Counted from the stretch's first letter, positions 41,637-51,262 are shown. The stretch: 64,000 nt of DNA from Pseudoflavonifractor sp. Marseille-P3106 (GCA_900169975.1 LT827124.1:248001-312000), one strand, 5' to 3'. Numbers and translations are program-made. Notes: a model not told the origin generated them from the letters alone.

Positions 41637-43397
41637 ATGGCAGAAGAAAACAAAGAGTATACCTTTGAAAACCCGGAATACCGGAAAACCTATTGGCACA
41701 CCTGCTCTCATGTCCTGGCCCAGGCGGTGAAGCGCCTCTACCCCGAGGTGAAGCTGGCCATCGGCCCCGCCATCGAAGAGGGCTTCTATTATGACATGGA
41801 CTCTCCCTTCCCCTTCACCCCCGAGATCCTGGAGAAGATCGAGGGCGAGATGCGGAAGATCTGCAAGGAGAAGCTGAAGCTGGAGCGGTTTGAGCTGCCC
41901 CGGGCGGAGGCCCTTCAGTTCATGGAGGAGAAGGGCGAGCCCTACAAGGTGGAGCTCATCAACGACCTGCCCGCTGACGCTGTGATCTCCTTCTACAGGC
42001 AGGGCGAGTTCACCGACCTGTGCGCGGGTCCCCACGTGGACTCCACCGGGCGCATCAAGGGCAACGGCATCAAGCTCACCGCCTGCAACGCCGCCTACTG
42101 GAGGGGCGACTCCAGCCGCCAGACCCTCCAGCGCATCTACGGCATCGCCTTCCCCAAGAAGGAGGAGCTGGACGCCTACCTGGCCCGGATCGAGGAGGCC
42201 AAGAAGCGAGATCACCGGAAGCTGGGCAAGGAGCTGGGCCTGTTCACCCTGATGGACGAGGGCCCCGGGTTCCCCTTCTTCCTGCCCAAGGGCATGGTGC
42301 TTCGCAACACCCTCATCGACTACTGGCGTCAGGTCCACAAGCGCTACGGCTATGTGGAGATCTCCACCCCCATGATCCTCAACCGGAAGCTCTGGGAGCG
42401 CTCCGGCCACTGGGACCACTACAAGCAGAACATGTACACCACCGTCATCGATGAAGAGGACTTTGCCATCAAGCCCATGAACTGCCCGGGCGGGATGCTG
42501 GTCTATAAGTCCGAGCCCCACTCTTACCGGGATCTGCCCCTGCGGGTGGGCGAGCTGGGCCTGGTCCACCGCCACGAGCTCTCCGGCGCGCTCCACGGCC
42601 TGTTCCGGGTGCGCTGCTTCACCCAGGACGACGCCCATATCTTCATGACCTGGGACCAGATGAAGGGGGAGATCAAGAATGTGGTCAAGCTCTTCGACGA
42701 GGTCTACTCCGTGTTTGGCCTTTCTTATGAGATCGAGCTGTCCACCATGCCTGAGGACCACATGGGCGATGAGAAGGACTGGAACTTTGCCCAGGAGACC
42801 CTGAAGGAAGCCATCACCGAGATGGGCAAGACCTATGTGGTCAACGAGGGCGACGGCGCCTTCTACGGCCCCAAGCTGGACTTCCATTTGGCCGACTCTT
42901 TGGGCCGGACCTGGCAGTGCGGCACCATCCAGCTGGATATGCAGCTGCCTGAGCGCTTTGAGCTGGAGTATGTGGGTGAGGACGGCGCCAAGCACCGTCC
43001 CGTCATGATCCACCGGGTGGTGCTGGGATCCATCGAGCGGTTCATCGGCGTCATCACTGAGCACTTTGCCGGCGCCTTCCCCGCCTGGCTCTCTCCCGTA
43101 CAGGCGAAGGTGCTCACCGTCACCGGGCGGGCCGACGATTACGCCAAAGAAATTGCCGCCGCGCTGGACGCCCGGGGCTTCCGGCCCGAGGTGGACGACC
43201 GGAACGAAAAGATCGGCAAGAAGATCCGGGAGGCTCAACTCCAGAAGATCCCCTACATGCTGGTGGTGGGTGACCGGGACATTGAGAACAAGACCGTCTC
43301 CGTGCGCCATCGCTCCGGGGAGGATCTGGGCGCAATGAGCCTGGATGCCTTTGCCGCCCTTTTGAAGGAGGAAGTGGACAGCCGGGAGATCAAATGA
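41637..43397 (+). CDS. thrS: Threonyl-tRNA synthetase lacking the TGS domain
   Basis: 586 residues. Begins near the second additional domain (W-H-T-C-S-H-V-L-A-Q-A-V-K, with the H-x3-H editing motif). It continues through the class II core (motif 2 region R-H-E-L-S-G-A-L-H-G-L-F-R-V-R; motif 3 G-S-I-E-R) to an anticodon-binding domain. The usual 60-residue N-terminal TGS domain is absent. AGGAGG precedes the ATG at 41637; frames extended upstream run into the T-box. Controlled by the T-box. Confidence 0.95.
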   Translation: MAEENKEYTFENPEYRKTYWHTCSHVLAQAVKRLYPEVKLAIGPAIEEGFYYDMDSPFPFTPEILEKIEGEMRKICKEKLKLERFELPRAEALQFMEEKGEPYKVELINDLPADAVISFYRQGEFTDLCAGPHVDSTGRIKGNGIKLTACNAAYWRGDSSRQTLQRIYGIAFPKKEELDAYLARIEEAKKRDHRKLGKELGLFTLMDEGPGFPFFLPKGMVLRNTLIDYWRQVHKRYGYVEISTPMILNRKLWERSGHWDHYKQNMYTTVIDEEDFAIKPMNCPGGMLVYKSEPHSYRDLPLRVGELGLVHRHELSGALHGLFRVRCFTQDDAHIFMTWDQMKGEIKNVVKLFDEVYSVFGLSYEIELSTMPEDHMGDEKDWNFAQETLKEAITEMGKTYVVNEGDGAFYGPKLDFHLADSLGRTWQCGTIQLDMQLPERFELEYVGEDGAKHRPVMIHRVVLGSIERFIGVITEHFAGAFPAWLSPVQAKVLTVTGRADDYAKEIAAALDARGFRPEVDDRNEKIGKKIREAQLQKIPYMLVVGDRDIENKTVSVRHRSGEDLGAMSLDAFAALLKEEVDSREIK

Positions 43398-43796
43398 CGG
43401 CGCCCGGTCCTGAAGCGCGGGGGTCAAAAACGGAAAACCTGTGACCGGCAGGAGGGGCGGCAGAGGCCGCCGCTCCCTGCCGGCAGAAAGCAAAAAAGCG
43501 GCCCTCGTCTCTGAACAGAGGCGAGGGCCGCTCCAGCGTGTCGAAACACTTCGACACGCTTCTCAAAAATGCGGGCATTTTTAAGAGAGGATGCAGACTT
43601 TCTCGCGCACGTGCTGGCGCTCGCACATGCCAAAGTCTGAGAAGGGAAAATTCCGAGACACATGTCCTCTGGATTTTCAGAGCTTCACCTGCTTTCGCCG
43701 CCTGGGGCGGCAAAAGTCTGCCGGGGGCTGCTGCGCGTGCAGGAAACCATCCCGCTCCTGCACCACTTTTGACTTTTTCGACAGTCCAAAGCGGGC
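43398..43796. repeat. Intergenic cluster of hairpins between thrS and corC-like gene
   Basis: No gene is seen in about 400 bp. In order there are four hairpins: CCGGCAGG...CCTGCCGG (43445-43483), GCGGCCCTCG...CGAGGGCCGC (43499-43532), AGCGTGTCGAA/TTCGACACGCT (43535-43560), and TCTCAAAAATGC/CATTTTTAAGAGA (43561-43587). A looser GACTTT...AAAGTC arm pair lies at about 43595-43640. The second, read on the minus strand, is followed by T6 and can terminate the corC-like gene. Confidence 0.6.
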
Positions 43797-45053
43797 TCAG
43801 TGAGCTTCCGGATGCGGTTCGGGGAGGACCACCACTTTGATCTCCAGCACCCGGCGGTGATCCACTTTGGTCACCGTCACGTCCAGCCCGTCGGCCTGGA
43901 AGCGGTCCCCCTCCTCGGGTACACGCCCGATCTGCTCCATGACCCAGCCGGAGACCGTGTTGGCCTCGCACTCGCCCTTAAGGGTGAAGAGATCGCACAG
44001 GTCGGTGAGCGCGGCGTTGCAGGAGATGAGATAGCTGCCGTCCGGCTGCTTTTTAAATTCTTCAATGACCTCGTCATGTTCGTCCCAGATCTCGCCCACC
44101 AGTTCCTCCACAATGTCCTCCAGGGTGCAGAGCCCCTCCGTGCCCCCGTATTCGTCCACCACCACCACCATGTGGGCCTTGTTTTTCTGCAAAATGCGCA
44201 TCAGGTCGGAGATCTTGGTGTTCCCCGTGGTGTACAGAATGGGGGCGGTGAGGGCGGAGATGTCGGTCTGGCCGTGGTAGCGGGCGGCGTGGAAGTCCTT
44301 CTCGTGGATGACCCCGATGATATCGTCGATGTCCTCATGATAGACCGGCAGGCGGGAGAAGCCGCTCTCGGCAAAGGCCTTGGCGATCTCCTCCATGGAG
44401 GCGTCGTCCTCCACGGCCACGATGTCCACCCGGGGCGTGAGGATCTCCTGCACCTCCATGTCGCCGAACTCGATGGCGGAGCGGATCAGCTCGCTCTCAT
44501 GGCGGTTGAGCCCGCCCTCGCTCTCAGCCTGATCCACCATGGTCACCAGTTCCTCTTCAGTGATGCCCTCGTCCACAGGGGTGTAAAAGACCTTGGACAG
44601 CAGTTTCTTCCACTGGGCAAACAGCCAAGCCAGAGGGGTGAAGAGGACCATCAGCACCCGCATGATGGGGGCGGCGAACATGGCGAAGGACTCCGAACGG
44701 TCCTTGGCCAGGCTCTTGGGGGAGACCTCGCCGAAGATCAGGATGACCACCGTGAGCACCACAGTGGACACCGTGGGTCCGTAAGCACCCAGCAGCTTGA
44801 TGAAGAGGGAAGCGGAGACGGTGGTGGCCGTGATGTTGACCACGTTGTTGCCGATGAGGATGGTGGTGAGGAGCTTGTCATAGCCCTCCTCCAGATCCAG
44901 GGCCAGACGGGCCCGGCTGTCGCCGCCGTCGGCCTTGGCCTTCAGCCGGACCCGGTTGAGGGATGTGAAGGCGGTCTCGGTGGCGGAGAAGAAGGCGCTG
45001 AACGCGACTAAAACGACGATCGCACAGATCATTGCGATACTGGAACTGTCCAT
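43797..45053 (-). CDS. CNNM/CorC-type transporter-associated protein
   Basis: About 418 residues: a CNNM (DUF21) membrane domain at about 1-190 ([13 protein letters not shown]), a CBS pair ([22 protein letters not shown]) and a C-terminal CorC_HlyC domain. The family handles Mg2+ or Co2+ efflux. The start is uncertain: ATG 45053, TTG 45062 (best spaced from GGAG) or ATG 45074. It has its own promoter and a leader of about 150 bases. Confidence 0.88.
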   Translation of the reverse strand: MDSSSIAMICAIVVLVAFSAFFSATETAFTSLNRVRLKAKADGGDSRARLALDLEEGYDKLLTTILIGNNVVNITATTVSASLFIKLLGAYGPTVSTVVLTVVILIFGEVSPKSLAKDRSESFAMFAAPIMRVLMVLFTPLAWLFAQWKKLLSKVFYTPVDEGITEEELVTMVDQAESEGGLNRHESELIRSAIEFGDMEVQEILTPRVDIVAVEDDASMEEIAKAFAESGFSRLPVYHEDIDDIIGVIHEKDFHAARYHGQTDISALTAPILYTTGNTKISDLMRILQKNKAHMVVVVDEYGGTEGLCTLEDIVEELVGEIWDEHDEVIEEFKKQPDGSYLISCNAALTDLCDLFTLKGECEANTVSGWVMEQIGRVPEEGDRFQADGLDVTVTKVDHRRVLEIKVVVLPEPHPEAH

Positions 45054-45112
45054 AAAGGGCAAATCACACTCCATTTCATAGTTGAGACGTTTTTGGGGAG
45101 AAGCGCGCAAAA

Positions 45113-45259
45113 GGACAGCCCTACTCTCTCCAGTAAGACTGTCCAACGTTCGACTTTTTGATGTACTTGGGACTGGGCGGAGGTTCGTCCACGCGGGTTC
45201 ACCGATCCTTTTCGCATAGAAACTACACATACTATATCATGCCCTCGGTAAAAAAGCAA
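45113..45259 (-). promoter_or_regulatory. Promoter and leader hairpin of the CorC-like gene
   Basis: Minus strand TTGCTT (45254-45259), 17 bases, TATAGT (45231-45236). The resulting leader holds a 12-bp stem with two G-U pairs (45113-45124 with 45133-45144). The length and the hairpin fit a regulated 5' UTR, but I do not recognise an M-box or other known riboswitch. Confidence 0.5.
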
Positions 45260-45301
45260 GGGAAAAGATACTTTTACACTGCAATTTGGTAAATTATCTA
45301 C

Positions 45302-45330
45302 TTGCGGTGATGAAAAGACAGGGTTATAAT
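45302..45330 (+). promoter_or_regulatory. Promoter of ilvE
   Basis: TTGCGG (45302-45307), 17-base spacer, consensus TATAAT (45325-45330), about 35 bases before the ilvE start. Confidence 0.75.
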
Positions 45331-45366
45331 AGGCCTATTCAATCAACCGCAAGGAGGCTGTTCAAG

Positions 45367-46434
45367 ATGCAGGAATTTCCCGTGACCCGGGCCGCGGCCC
45401 TCAAGACCAAACCGGACCCCAAGACGCTGGTGTTCGGCCAGACGTTTACCGACCACATGTTCCTTATGAATTATGAGACCGGCAAGGGCTGGCACGACGG
45501 ACGCATCGTCCCCTACGGTCCCCTTTCGCTGGAGCCCTGTGCCATGGTCTTTCACTATGCCCAGGAGGTCTTTGAAGGGATGAAGGCCTACCGGACTCCG
45601 GACGGCGGCGTGCAGCTGTTCCGCCCCATGGAGAACGCCAGGCGTCTGGCCTCCTCCTGTGAGCGGATGTGCATCCCCACCATTGATCCACAGACCGTGG
45701 TGGACGCCATCACTCAGCTGGTGAAGGTGGAGGCTGATTGGGTGCCCAACGTGCCCGGCACCTCGCTCTATATCCGTCCCTTCATCATCGCCACTGATCC
45801 CACCCTGGGAGTCCACGCCTCTCACACCTATATTTTTGCCGTTATCTGCTGCCCGGTGGGCGCCTATTACGCCGAGGGCATCAACCCTGTGAAGATCTAC
45901 GTGGAGGACGAGGATGTCCGGGCCGTCAAGGGCGGCACGGGCTACACCAAGTGCGGCGGCAACTACGCCGCCTCCATCCGGGCCGGCGAGCGGGCTGAGG
46001 AGAACGGCTATGCCCAGGTGCTCTGGCTGGACGGTGTGCACCGAAAGTATATTGAGGAAGTGGGCTCCATGAACGTCATGTTCCAGGTGGACGGGACGGT
46101 GGTCACTCCGAAGCTCACCGGGTCTGTGCTTCCCGGCATCACCCGGAAGTCCTGTCTGGAGCTGCTCAAGGCTTGGGGAATTCCGTGTGAGGAGCGGCTG
46201 ATCACCGCCCAGGAACTTTTTGACGCCGCGGCCGCGGGCAAGCTGGACGAGGCCTGGGGCACCGGCACCGCCGCTGTGGTCTCTCCCATCGGTGAGATGG
46301 GCTGGGAGGACCGCCACGCTGTGGTCAACGGCGGGCAGATCGGCAGCCTGACCCAGAAGCTCTACGATACCCTAACCGGCATCCAGTGGGGGACCCTCCC
46401 AGATCCCTGCGGCTGGACCGTGAAGGTTTGCTGA
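45367..46434 (+). CDS. ilvE: Branched-chain amino acid aminotransferase
   Basis: 355 residues, fold-type IV PLP enzyme. G-G-T-G-Y-T-K-C-G-G-N-Y-A-A-S holds the PLP lysine region, E-E-V-G-S-M-N-V-M-F the second signature, and G-T-G-T-A-A-V-V-S-P-I-G the C-terminal phosphate-binding loop. Converts branched-chain keto acids to Val, Leu and Ile. The ATG at 45367 follows AAGGAGG. Monocistronic, with promoter and terminator. Confidence 0.95.
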   Translation: MQEFPVTRAAALKTKPDPKTLVFGQTFTDHMFLMNYETGKGWHDGRIVPYGPLSLEPCAMVFHYAQEVFEGMKAYRTPDGGVQLFRPMENARRLASSCERMCIPTIDPQTVVDAITQLVKVEADWVPNVPGTSLYIRPFIIATDPTLGVHASHTYIFAVICCPVGAYYAEGINPVKIYVEDEDVRAVKGGTGYTKCGGNYAASIRAGERAEENGYAQVLWLDGVHRKYIEEVGSMNVMFQVDGTVVTPKLTGSVLPGITRKSCLELLKAWGIPCEERLITAQELFDAAAAGKLDEAWGTGTAAVVSPIGEMGWEDRHAVVNGGQIGSLTQKLYDTLTGIQWGTLPDPCGWTVKVC

Positions 46435-46439
46435 ACAAT

Positions 46440-46479
46440 AAAAAGGCCCGCCGAACTGCTGGTTCGGCGGGCCTTTTTT
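46440..46479. terminator. Bidirectional terminator between ilvE and GT2 gene
   Basis: The stem AAAAAGGCCCGCCGAAC / GTTCGGCGGGCCTTTTT lies between convergent genes with T-runs on both strands. Confidence 0.85.
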
Positions 46480-47507
46480 CAGTTGAATTTGTAGATGTGC
46501 TGGGCCACGTGGTAGAGCTGTACCGACAGCTTCCGCCCCTGATAGCCGGGGAAAACGCCCACGGCGGACATGGCCCGATATTTCAGCTTATGGTAAAGCC
46601 CCTGATCCACCGTCCGCAGATATTCCCACAGTTCGGTCTTGTGACCCAGCGCCTCCGGGGTGCCGGCGATGTTGAGAAAAATGGAGGAGATGGTCATCAT
46701 CATGGACAGGTAGCTGAGCATATACCGGCCCAGCTTGGGATGTTCCAACTTTACCCGCCGGAGGTCATGAGCCACGATCATCAGCTTGGTCACCCGGATC
46801 TGCTGGTCTACCCGGCCCACCATCACCTTTTCATTGACGCTCTGGTCGGCCCGGCCGATGAAGTAGCGGTAGAGATCCAGATCCATGTAGTAGATGGATT
46901 CTACGAAGGGGAGCGGCTGGTAGACAAAAATATTGTCCACATAGAAAGTGTGCTTGGGAAGCTCCAGCCCGCAGTCCCGCAGCAGCTGGGTGCGGTAGAT
47001 CACAGAGTGCATCAGCAGGTACTGAGAGGGGCGGAAGCGGCCGATCTCTTCCCAGGTGAATACCCGGTTTTCCGGGAAGACGTTGCGGTAGTGCATCACC
47101 CGCTGGGTCTGGTCCTCCACATGCTCGTAAACATAGTTGGCGATGAGCAGATCCAGGGGCTTGGGCCACTTGGCGCACTCCCGGAGCTTCTCCAGAACGG
47201 CCTGAAGGGCATCGGTGTCCAGCCAGTCATCTGAGTCTACGACTTTGTAGTACAGCCCCCGGGCATTGCGGATGCCCTGGTTGACCCCTTCTCCGTGTCC
47301 GCCGTTCTCCTGATGGATGACGCGGATGATGTCGGGGTACTGCGCGGCGTATCGGTCACAGATGGCGGGGGTGTCGTCCTTGGTGGAGCCGTCGTCCACC
47401 AGAATGATCTCCACGTCCTCGCCGCCGGTGAGCAGGGTCTGGACGCAGTGGTCCATGTAGGCCGCGGAATTATAGCAGGGGACGGCAAAGGTGAGGATCT
47501 TCTCCAT
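46479..47507 (-). CDS. Family 2 glycosyltransferase
   Basis: 342 residues with a GT-A nucleotide-binding domain: V-P-C-Y-N-S-A-A-Y, I-I-L-V-D-D-G-S-T-K-D, and V-D-S-D-D-W as the DxD-type metal site. The C-terminal 140 residues are helical and amphipathic. It starts 4 bp after the UDP-galactopyranose mutase gene, with GGAGG upstream. It may therefore transfer galactofuranose to a cell-surface glycan; the acceptor is unknown. Confidence 0.85.
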   Translation of the reverse strand: MEKILTFAVPCYNSAAYMDHCVQTLLTGGEDVEIILVDDGSTKDDTPAICDRYAAQYPDIIRVIHQENGGHGEGVNQGIRNARGLYYKVVDSDDWLDTDALQAVLEKLRECAKWPKPLDLLIANYVYEHVEDQTQRVMHYRNVFPENRVFTWEEIGRFRPSQYLLMHSVIYRTQLLRDCGLELPKHTFYVDNIFVYQPLPFVESIYYMDLDLYRYFIGRADQSVNEKVMVGRVDQQIRVTKLMIVAHDLRRVKLEHPKLGRYMLSYLSMMMTISSIFLNIAGTPEALGHKTELWEYLRTVDQGLYHKLKYRAMSAVGVFPGYQGRKLSVQLYHVAQHIYKFN

Positions 47508-47511
47508 ACGA

Positions 47512-48678
47512 TCAGCCTCCCAGAAGTTCGTCCGCCAGAGCCAGGGCACGGCCCACAATGGCGTCCATGTTGTAATATTTGTACTCGGCCAGCCGGCCCA
47601 GCAGCCGCAGCTGGGGATATCTCCCCGCCAGGGCGGCGTATCGGGCATAGAGAGCGTTGTTTTCCGGGGCGATGATGGCGTAGTAGGGGACCTCGCCCTC
47701 CGCGCCGGCGTAGGCGCGGGAATACTCCTTCATGACGGTGGTCACCCCGGGGAGAACCTGGCCGGTGAGGCGTTTGAATTCCGTGATACGGGTAAAATCC
47801 TCGTCCATGGTATAGTTCACCGTGGCGTGGCTCTGATAAAAGTCCTCCGCGTGGGTCTCAAAACGGAAGTCCAGCGTCCGGTAGGGCAGACGGCCGAACC
47901 GGCAGCCGAAGAACTCGTCCAGCGCACCGGTAAAGATCACCGTCCCGGCGAAAGGCTCCCCGTCCAGCAGAAGCGCGTCCCCCAGAGTGAGCAGTCGGGC
48001 GGCGTCCGTGCCCAGCTCCACCGTGATGTTGGGGTGGTCCAGCAGACGCTCAAAAATGGGGGTGTAGCCGTTCAGGGGCATCCCCTGCCAGGGGTCCTGG
48101 AAGTAACCGCAGTCCCGGGAGAGGAAAACGGGCACCCGGGCGGTGGTGTTCGGGTCGATCTCCTCCGGCCGCTGTCCCCATTGCTTCATGGTGTAGCGGA
48201 CAAAGACATGGTCGTAGACATAGTCTGCCAAAGCCGCGATCTCCGGATCGGGGTTGGACCGCAGCTCCAGGATCGTGACCTTTTTTTCCGCCCCGTAAGC
48301 CGCAATGAGTTTTCCTGCCAGTTCTCCCGCCTTCTCGGGACCGAAGGCGGTCTCCAGGGAGACGAGATTGAAGGGCACGGGCAGCTCCATCCGCCCGCCG
48401 GGAGCAGGGACGCTGGCCACTACCTCGTGGCGATAATCCCTCCAGTCGGTGTACTGAGAGAGGTAGTCATAGACCCGCCGGTCAGAGGTATGGAAGATAT
48501 GGGGGCCGTACTGGTGGATGAGGATGCCGCTGGCGTCGAGGCGGTCGTAAGCGTTTCCGCCCACATGGTCCCGCTTTTCCAGCACCAGCACCCGTCGGTT
48601 CCCCCGGCGGGCCAGTTCTCCGGCGGTCACCGCCCCGGCGAAGCCGGCGCCGATGACCAGACAGTCATAGTGTGCCAT
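47512..48678 (-). CDS. glf: UDP-galactopyranose mutase
   Basis: 388 residues. The N-terminal FAD-binding G-A-G-F-A-G-A-V follows C-L-V-I, with E-K-R-D-H-V-G-G-N-A-Y-D, Y-G-P-H-I-F-H-T, and W-G-x-x-P-E-E-I-D after the M-K-Q motif. Converts UDP-galactopyranose to UDP-galactofuranose. The ATG at 48678 follows AAGGAG. Paired with a GT2 gene in a two-gene operon. Confidence 0.95.
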   Translation of the reverse strand: MAHYDCLVIGAGFAGAVTAGELARRGNRRVLVLEKRDHVGGNAYDRLDASGILIHQYGPHIFHTSDRRVYDYLSQYTDWRDYRHEVVASVPAPGGRMELPVPFNLVSLETAFGPEKAGELAGKLIAAYGAEKKVTILELRSNPDPEIAALADYVYDHVFVRYTMKQWGQRPEEIDPNTTARVPVFLSRDCGYFQDPWQGMPLNGYTPIFERLLDHPNITVELGTDAARLLTLGDALLLDGEPFAGTVIFTGALDEFFGCRFGRLPYRTLDFRFETHAEDFYQSHATVNYTMDEDFTRITEFKRLTGQVLPGVTTVMKEYSRAYAGAEGEVPYYAIIAPENNALYARYAALAGRYPQLRLLGRLAEYKYYNMDAIVGRALALADELLGG

Positions 48679-48778
48679 ATCGTACTCCTTGTGTTTCGTT
48701 TTCAGGACTATTTTAACACAGGGCATGGGGTGAGAAAAGAAAGAATGTCTTAAGTTTCGGAAAAATCAAGGAAAAGTC

Positions 48779-49309
48779 TCAGCAAAATTTGTCTTTGTAG
48801 TTGGCGATGGCCTGCCGGATGACCTCAATCGCGTCCTCCCGGCCCTTTACGTCTCCGGCCATAGTCTGCTTGCCCTCCAGGGTTTTATAGACCGTGAAGA
48901 AATGGGCCATCTCGTCAAAAATGTGATCGGGCAGTTCGGAGATATCCTGATAGGCGTTATAGGTAGGGTCGGCAAAGGGGATGGCGATGATCTTCTCATC
49001 GTTTTTCCCGTCGTCCAGCATGGAGATGTAGCCCACGGGGTAGCAGCGTACCAGAGTCAGGGGATCCAGCACCTCGGAGCAGAGGACCAGCACGTCCAGA
49101 GGATCTCCGTCGTCGCCGTAGGAGCGGGGGATGAATCCGTAGTTGGCGGGGTAGTGGGTGGAAGTATAGAGAATACGGTCCAGAATAATGAGACCGGTGG
49201 CCTTGTCCAGCTCATATTTTTTCTTGCTGCCCTGCGGGATCTCCACCACGGCGATAAAGTCCTCCGGAGAGATGCGCTTGGGATCGATGTCATGCCAGAT
49301 ATTGGTCAT
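48779..49309 (-). CDS. ppa: Inorganic pyrophosphatase (family I)
   Basis: 176 residues. E-I-P-Q-G-S-K-K-K-Y-E, Y-P-A-N-Y-G-F-I-P, and D-G-D-P-L-D-V-L-V give the metal-binding aspartates of soluble family I pyrophosphatase. Drives biosynthetic reactions by hydrolysing PPi. The ATG at 49309 follows AAAGGAG; a start at 49384 lies in the promoter and is rejected. Confidence 0.95.
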   Translation of the reverse strand: MTNIWHDIDPKRISPEDFIAVVEIPQGSKKKYELDKATGLIILDRILYTSTHYPANYGFIPRSYGDDGDPLDVLVLCSEVLDPLTLVRCYPVGYISMLDDGKNDEKIIAIPFADPTYNAYQDISELPDHIFDEMAHFFTVYKTLEGKQTMAGDVKGREDAIEVIRQAIANYKDKFC

Positions 49310-49355
49310 GTAAAAGGCTCCTTTCCATTCGGATCGTGCGTGTAAAGATACAAAT

Positions 49356-49384
49356 ATTATAGACGGTTCCAGTCGTGAATACAA
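49356..49384 (-). promoter_or_regulatory. Promoter of ppa
   Basis: Minus strand TTGTAT (49379-49384), 17-base spacer, TATAAT (49356-49361), about 45 bases before the ppa start. Confidence 0.7.
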
Positions 49385-49413
49385 GGCGGGGCGCCGCTTT
49401 TTATCAAAAAGGA

Positions 49414-49440
49414 AGGGCGCGGGGACCGGCCCCGCGCCCT
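49414..49440. terminator. Terminator of the original SASP gene
   Basis: AGGGCGCGGGG (49414-49424) pairs with CCCCGCGCCCT (49430-49440), with T-runs in both directions. It lies just past the SASP-derived stop codon at 49462, so it is the native SASP terminator now serving the recombinase gene. Confidence 0.75.
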
Positions 49441-49461
49441 CTTTTTTCCCTTTTGGGAAAC

Positions 49462-51129
49462 TTACTTCATGCCGTTCTCATAGGCCTCGATCATCTTTTT
49501 ACTTAATTGACCAGTACGACCTTTTATTTTTTCAAGTTCTTTTTGCACGATTTCGCCAGTTAAGAGGTGAATTTTCAAACTTATTTGCCTGTCACTGTTT
49601 GGAGTAACATCAATCCGTTTAATGAAATTGTCCACAAAGTCACGGTTTATCATTCCGTCCTCTAAATCTTCCAGCTTGAAGGACAGGGCACGTTTTAACC
49701 GCTCCACCTGGGCCTCCATCTGTTCCGCAATTTCCTCCCAGTTTGCCATGCTGTCCAAGGCTTTTTCAAGTTCGGCTTTCTGTGCCCTGGTCTTGTCCAT
49801 CATGCGCTTGAACTCGTCAAGCGTCAGATCACCAGATACTTTCATATCCAAAAGCTGGTCTTGCTTTTCATCAATGGAAGAAAGTTCTTTTGCTATCCGC
49901 TCCCGTTCTGTTTTATAATGGGCCGTATCATCCATGACTTGCCGATACTGTTCCAGATAAGTGGCTAAGATTTCATCAGCGCCTTTAGAAAACTCCCGGA
50001 AAGCGTCTAGGATAATTGGATTTAACTCACTTTCATAAATTGCTATGGAGCGACAAGAGGCCGTACCGTGATTGATTTTGTGACTGCATAGCCATTTACT
50101 GACGTTTGTACCCTTGTAGTGAACATCCTTACAGTAATAGGGCGCTCCGTCCTCAGTACAGTACAGTTTTCCGGTATAAATGTTCTTGTGTGTGGAGCAG
50201 TTGCGCCGCCCTTTTACGTCAATGCTCCGCCGCTTAAATACTTCATTGGCCGCTTGCCATAGCTCCTCACTGACCAGAGCCGGGACAGTAGTGCCGTCCT
50301 CGTCCTTATACATGAGCCATTCATCCTCTGGGAGAAATTTCTGACGCTTGTTGAAAATGTCGATAACTTTGACTTTACCGCCCACAAAGTACCCTTTATA
50401 TTTTGGATTGGTGATGATATTTGACATGGTGGTGTGGGAAAGGCGGTTGCCGTTGTTATTTCGATAGCCCTCTTGAAAAATAATTTCTTCAATCTCTTTC
50501 ATGGAATACTGATTAGTAGCGTAAAGCTCAAAAATCCGGCGTACCATTGGGGCGGTTTTTTCGTCAATTTCTAATTTGCAGTTTACTTTTTTATATCCCC
50601 ACATCCGGCACCCCAGGACGTGGCCCTTTTGGATGCTTTTCTGGTGTCCGCGCTTGACACGTTTACTAATTTTCCGGCTTTCGTTCTCAGCGTCAACTAG
50701 CTTTTGCTGTATCTGTATGTCGCAATCGGTGTCATAAGTGTTCAGATCGTCATAAAGGAAAATAACAGGAATACCCTTGTCCTTTAGGTATTGGATATTT
50801 TGTAAGCCCTCCATTGTGTTACGACCAAAGCGGGAGATTTCACCCGTTACCAGCAAATCATATTCACCCGCAGCACCCGCCGCCAATAGATTTAGAAAGT
50901 CTTTCCGCTTTTTGGTAGTCAGCCCGCTCTTACCATCGTCAATAAACGCTTTTACAAATGTCCAGTTTTTGTGTCTCTCGATATAGTCCCGGAAATCGTC
51001 AGTCATATTATGGAGGGATGCGGCTTGTGTTTCCTTTTCCGTACTAACACGGGAGTATGTGGAGCAACGGAGGGGAAGGTCTGCAATATCGCTATGTTCT
51101 AGTAAATCTCGCAACTCGTAGATTGTCAT
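49462..51129 (-). CDS. Large serine recombinase with SASP-derived C-terminal tail
   Basis: 555 residues: Ser29 in Y-S-R-V-S, arginine motif G-E-I-S-R-F-G-R-N, recombinase domain, zinc-ribbon-like segment (L-Y-C-T-E-D-G-A-P-Y-Y-C-K ... W-L-C-S), coiled coil. The last 12 codons (K-K-M-I-E-A-Y-E-N-G-M-K) are the C-terminus of an alpha/beta SASP; all but the first Lys come from the host. In the circular element the frame would instead run across attP into the 32-codon tail now attached to the SASP gene, giving about 576 residues. Strong AAGGAGG before the ATG. Confidence 0.95.
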   Translation of the reverse strand: MTIYELRDLLEHSDIADLPLRCSTYSRVSTEKETQAASLHNMTDDFRDYIERHKNWTFVKAFIDDGKSGLTTKKRKDFLNLLAAGAAGEYDLLVTGEISRFGRNTMEGLQNIQYLKDKGIPVIFLYDDLNTYDTDCDIQIQQKLVDAENESRKISKRVKRGHQKSIQKGHVLGCRMWGYKKVNCKLEIDEKTAPMVRRIFELYATNQYSMKEIEEIIFQEGYRNNNGNRLSHTTMSNIITNPKYKGYFVGGKVKVIDIFNKRQKFLPEDEWLMYKDEDGTTVPALVSEELWQAANEVFKRRSIDVKGRRNCSTHKNIYTGKLYCTEDGAPYYCKDVHYKGTNVSKWLCSHKINHGTASCRSIAIYESELNPIILDAFREFSKGADEILATYLEQYRQVMDDTAHYKTERERIAKELSSIDEKQDQLLDMKVSGDLTLDEFKRMMDKTRAQKAELEKALDSMANWEEIAEQMEAQVERLKRALSFKLEDLEDGMINRDFVDNFIKRIDVTPNSDRQISLKIHLLTGEIVQKELEKIKGRTGQLSKKMIEAYENGMK

Positions 51130-51207
51130 TTTAACAGCCTCCTTACTGGAAGTTATATCATGTTCTATATCTATATTATAATATAAAATCTTGAAAATGT
51201 AAAGGGC

Positions 51208-51246
51208 AACGGGCCGGAAAAAGTAAATTTTCCAGCCCGTTTTTAC
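51208..51246. terminator. Hairpin before recombinase gene
   Basis: AACGGGCCGGAAAA pairs, with one mismatch, with TTTTCCAGCCCGTT, followed by T-rich sequence on the plus strand. It separates the FtsK/small-gene transcript from the recombinase gene. Confidence 0.55.
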
Positions 51247-51262
51247 TCACCCGTATATGCTT

